From Clostridiales bacterium (GTDB lineage Bacteria > Bacillota > Clostridia > Christensenellales > Aristaeellaceae): DNA of 5,513 nt. The stretch covers positions 1-5,513 of the forward strand of contig DXVG01000136.1 in assembly GCA_019409045.1 (NCBI GenBank), written 5' to 3'. The notes below the pieces were generated by a model. That model was not told the origin of the DNA and did not search any database. It saw nothing but the letters and a program-made list of their open reading frames with translations. Shown here in pieces: positions 4,412 to 5,513 of this stretch. How positions within the stretch are numbered: the first letter of the stretch is position 1; every line of letters starts with the position of its first letter. A program made the translations under genes and the position numbers.

Positions 4412-4761
4412 TTTTTCCGCCCCGTCCCGCCCGGAAGGCCCGCGGCGTACAGCCGCCCGCAGGCGTCGTAGAGCGTGTACTCGGTCATGAGTACCGCGAT
4501 GCCTGCATCCTCCGCCATATTCAGAACTTCCTCGTTGGGTTGCTTGCCGCGCACGAACACGATCATCATCACGTCCAACAGCTCCGCCGTGCGCACCGTG
4601 TGGGGGTTGGTCAGGCCCGTGAGCAGCACCATCCTGTCCTTGGGGAAGGCGAGCACGTCGCTCATCATGTCCGAGCCGCAGGCGGTGAGGACCTCCTCCT
4701 GCGGAAGCGGGCCGACGAGCGTCGTGGCCTGGAGCAAATCCTGGATTTCGGTGGCTTTCAA
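4408..4761 (-). CDS. Small DRTGG-domain protein (proximal copy)
   Basis: This is a 117-residue protein. It starts with TTG at 4759-4761, supported by AAAGGAG (complement of 4770-4776) eight bases upstream and the absence of a suitable ATG. It is distantly related to the protein at 2304-2639 across its whole length: an EEVLTACGSDMMSDVLAF segment (about 22-39) matches EVLCGYVCDLLSWVM, and LNMAEDAGIAVLMTEYTLYD matches EKAEEEGIALITSPLSAY. The middle strand differs (LLTGLTNPHTVRTAELLDVM), so the two are old paralogues rather than a recent duplication. It carries a lone DRTGG-like regulatory domain without a kinase, CBS or acyltransferase partner, and the basic tail GGTGRKK ends the protein. It overlaps the next gene by four bases and begins 16 bases after the SPOR-like gene. 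Confidence 0.78.
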   Translation of the reverse strand: MKATEIQDLLQATTLVGPLPQEEVLTACGSDMMSDVLAFPKDRMVLLTGLTNPHTVRTAELLDVMMIVFVRGKQPNEEVLNMAEDAGIAVLMTEYTLYDACGRLYAAGLPGGTGRKK

Positions 4762-4777
4762 ACAACCAACTCCTTTG

Positions 4778-5512
4778 TTACAGGCCGTTGAGGTTGCGCA
4801 GATAGCGCATGTGGCTCAATGCAATGTCAATGCTATTATACTTTATTTTTGCGGAAAGGGAAAGGGTCGTTTCGGAATTTTCGCCCGATAGCACAAAAAG
4901 AGACGCACGGAATTGTTCTGTGAGCGTCAAAAGCCCGGCGCACACGGCGTTTTCCCGCGCGCCGGGGATGGACAAAAGCGCCTCGTGCGCGTCCGAGAGG
5001 CGGCCGGAGGCCACGTTGACCAGCGTGCGCGCGGCCCCGGATTCGATCTCGGCGCGGTCGAGCCGCAGCGCGATGTCCGCAAGCTCCTGCGCCACCGCGC
5101 GCAAGAGCGCCTCCGCCTCGCACACGCGGGCGATCTGCGCCTCCTGCGCGGTCACGCGCAGGCGCACGCCTGGCGCGCTGTGCTCATGCACAAAGCAGCT
5201 TAGCCCCTCCTGCGCAGCCAGCGCGTCCGCCACGCCCTCGGCCTCGGCCTGCGCGCCGTAGCCCGCGCCCAGCACGCAGAAGCCCTCGTCTGTCTCAAGC
5301 ACATAGCCCGCCGCGCCGCGCGGTATGTAGCGGGCGGCCTCGATGCGCGCCTCCTCCGCGGTGGCGTACTGCCCCAGCGCCACGAAGTGCGCCTCCATCC
5401 CGTCAAAGGCCACCTCCTGCGTCACGCGCGGCGCGTCGCCCTCCGGCTCGAGCGCGGCCTCGGGCGCATGCGCGCGCCCGAGCGTGATCAGGTACACGCA
5501 CAGCATGGTCAG
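4778..5512 (-). CDS. SPOR-like domain protein (5' partial)
   Basis: 244 residues are visible and the reading frame is open at the right edge. The first visible methionine (5504-5506) follows in-frame Leu-Thr, and the start LTMLCVYLITLG is hydrophobic, so the true start and most of a membrane anchor probably lie outside. After a short acidic linker comes a SPOR-like segment (about residues 38-115 from that methionine). MEAHFVALGQYATAEEARI and the repeat-like GFCVLGAGYGAQAEAEGV show the beta-alpha pattern and Tyr/Ala-rich spacing of SPOR peptidoglycan-binding domains. The remainder (about 120-242) is mostly helical. Together these suggest a membrane-anchored, cell-envelope or sporulation-related protein of a type seen in Clostridia. 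The SPOR call is by pattern only. The stop is just two bases beyond the ribosome binding site of the next gene, so the genes are probably co-transcribed. Confidence 0.65.
   Translation of the reverse strand: MTMLCVYLITLGRAHAPEAALEPEGDAPRVTQEVAFDGMEAHFVALGQYATAEEARIEAARYIPRGAAGYVLETDEGFCVLGAGYGAQAEAEGVADALAAQEGLSCFVHEHSAPGVRLRVTAQEAQIARVCEAEALLRAVAQELADIALRLDRAEIESGAARTLVNVASGRLSDAHEALLSIPGARENAVCAGLLTLTEQFRASLFVLSGENSETTLSLSAKIKYNSIDIALSHMRYLRNLNGL
4835..4863 (-). promoter_or_regulatory. Possible internal promoter for the DRTGG-RsbW-hydrogenase genes
   Basis: A consensus TATAAT (complement of 4835-4840) lies about 73 bases upstream of the TTG start, within the AT-rich 3' end of the SPOR-like gene. 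The hexamer 17 bases further upstream, TTTCCC (complement of 4858-4863), is a poor -35. The local drop in GC content supports a promoter, but the region also encodes protein, so this is tentative. Confidence 0.3.
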
Positions 5513-5513
5513 C

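Noticed and set aside
4007..4471. Plus-strand open frame of 154 codons opposite the RsbW-like gene.
   Set aside because: It is a shadow of the minus-strand ATPase; His/Ala-rich composition, no ribosome binding site, no recognisable motif.
4802..4830. A perfect TTGACA (complement of 4825-4830) near the end of the SPOR-like gene as a -35 box.
   Set aside because: At 16-19 base spacing no acceptable -10 follows (CGCTAT at 17 bases), so it is not called as a promoter on its own.

Overview
The window is GC-rich throughout its genes, with short AT-rich islands at promoters. Gene content points to a strictly anaerobic Gram-positive bacterium of the Clostridia: an [FeFe]-hydrogenase-like iron-sulfur protein, an RsbW-type ATPase, DRTGG-domain proteins, a SPOR-like protein, and strong GGAGG ribosome binding sites with many GTG/TTG starts. 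I cannot name a genus. A GC-rich gut-type clostridium is a reasonable inference, not a demonstrated fact.

Layout. Positions 2-184 (+) hold the last 60 residues of a COG2509-like FAD-dependent dehydrogenase. A convergent SLOG-family gene (79-666, -) overlaps its end by 106 bases, and a perfect 15-bp inverted repeat lies near the junction. A divergent control region (667-771) separates the SLOG gene from a first Xre-type regulator (772-1098, +), which ends in a good intrinsic terminator. After an AT-rich promoter region with a perfect 8-8 palindrome come two tandem Xre-type paralogues (1276-1635 and 1681-2040, +). They are nearly identical at both ends but strongly diverged across the DNA-reading part of the helix-turn-helix.

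Positions 2041-2292 hold no gene. They form a compact, highly structured intergenic element: imperfect terminal inverted repeats of about 42 bp that each contain a GC-rich terminator hairpin, a 19-bp long-range stem, and internal 10-bp and 16-bp hairpins. The outward terminators would stop transcription arriving from either side.

From 2304 to the right edge, five genes run leftward as a tight operon. In transcription order they are a SPOR-like protein (5' end outside the window), a small DRTGG protein, an RsbW-like GHKL ATPase, a ferredoxin-[FeFe]-hydrogenase-like protein, and a second small DRTGG protein. The hydrogenase-like protein keeps the four H-cluster cysteines but has serine where catalytic enzymes have the proton-transfer cysteine, and alanine where they have the conserved glutamate. 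With the ATPase and DRTGG neighbours this suggests a redox or hydrogen signalling module rather than a bulk hydrogen producer. That functional reading is inference.
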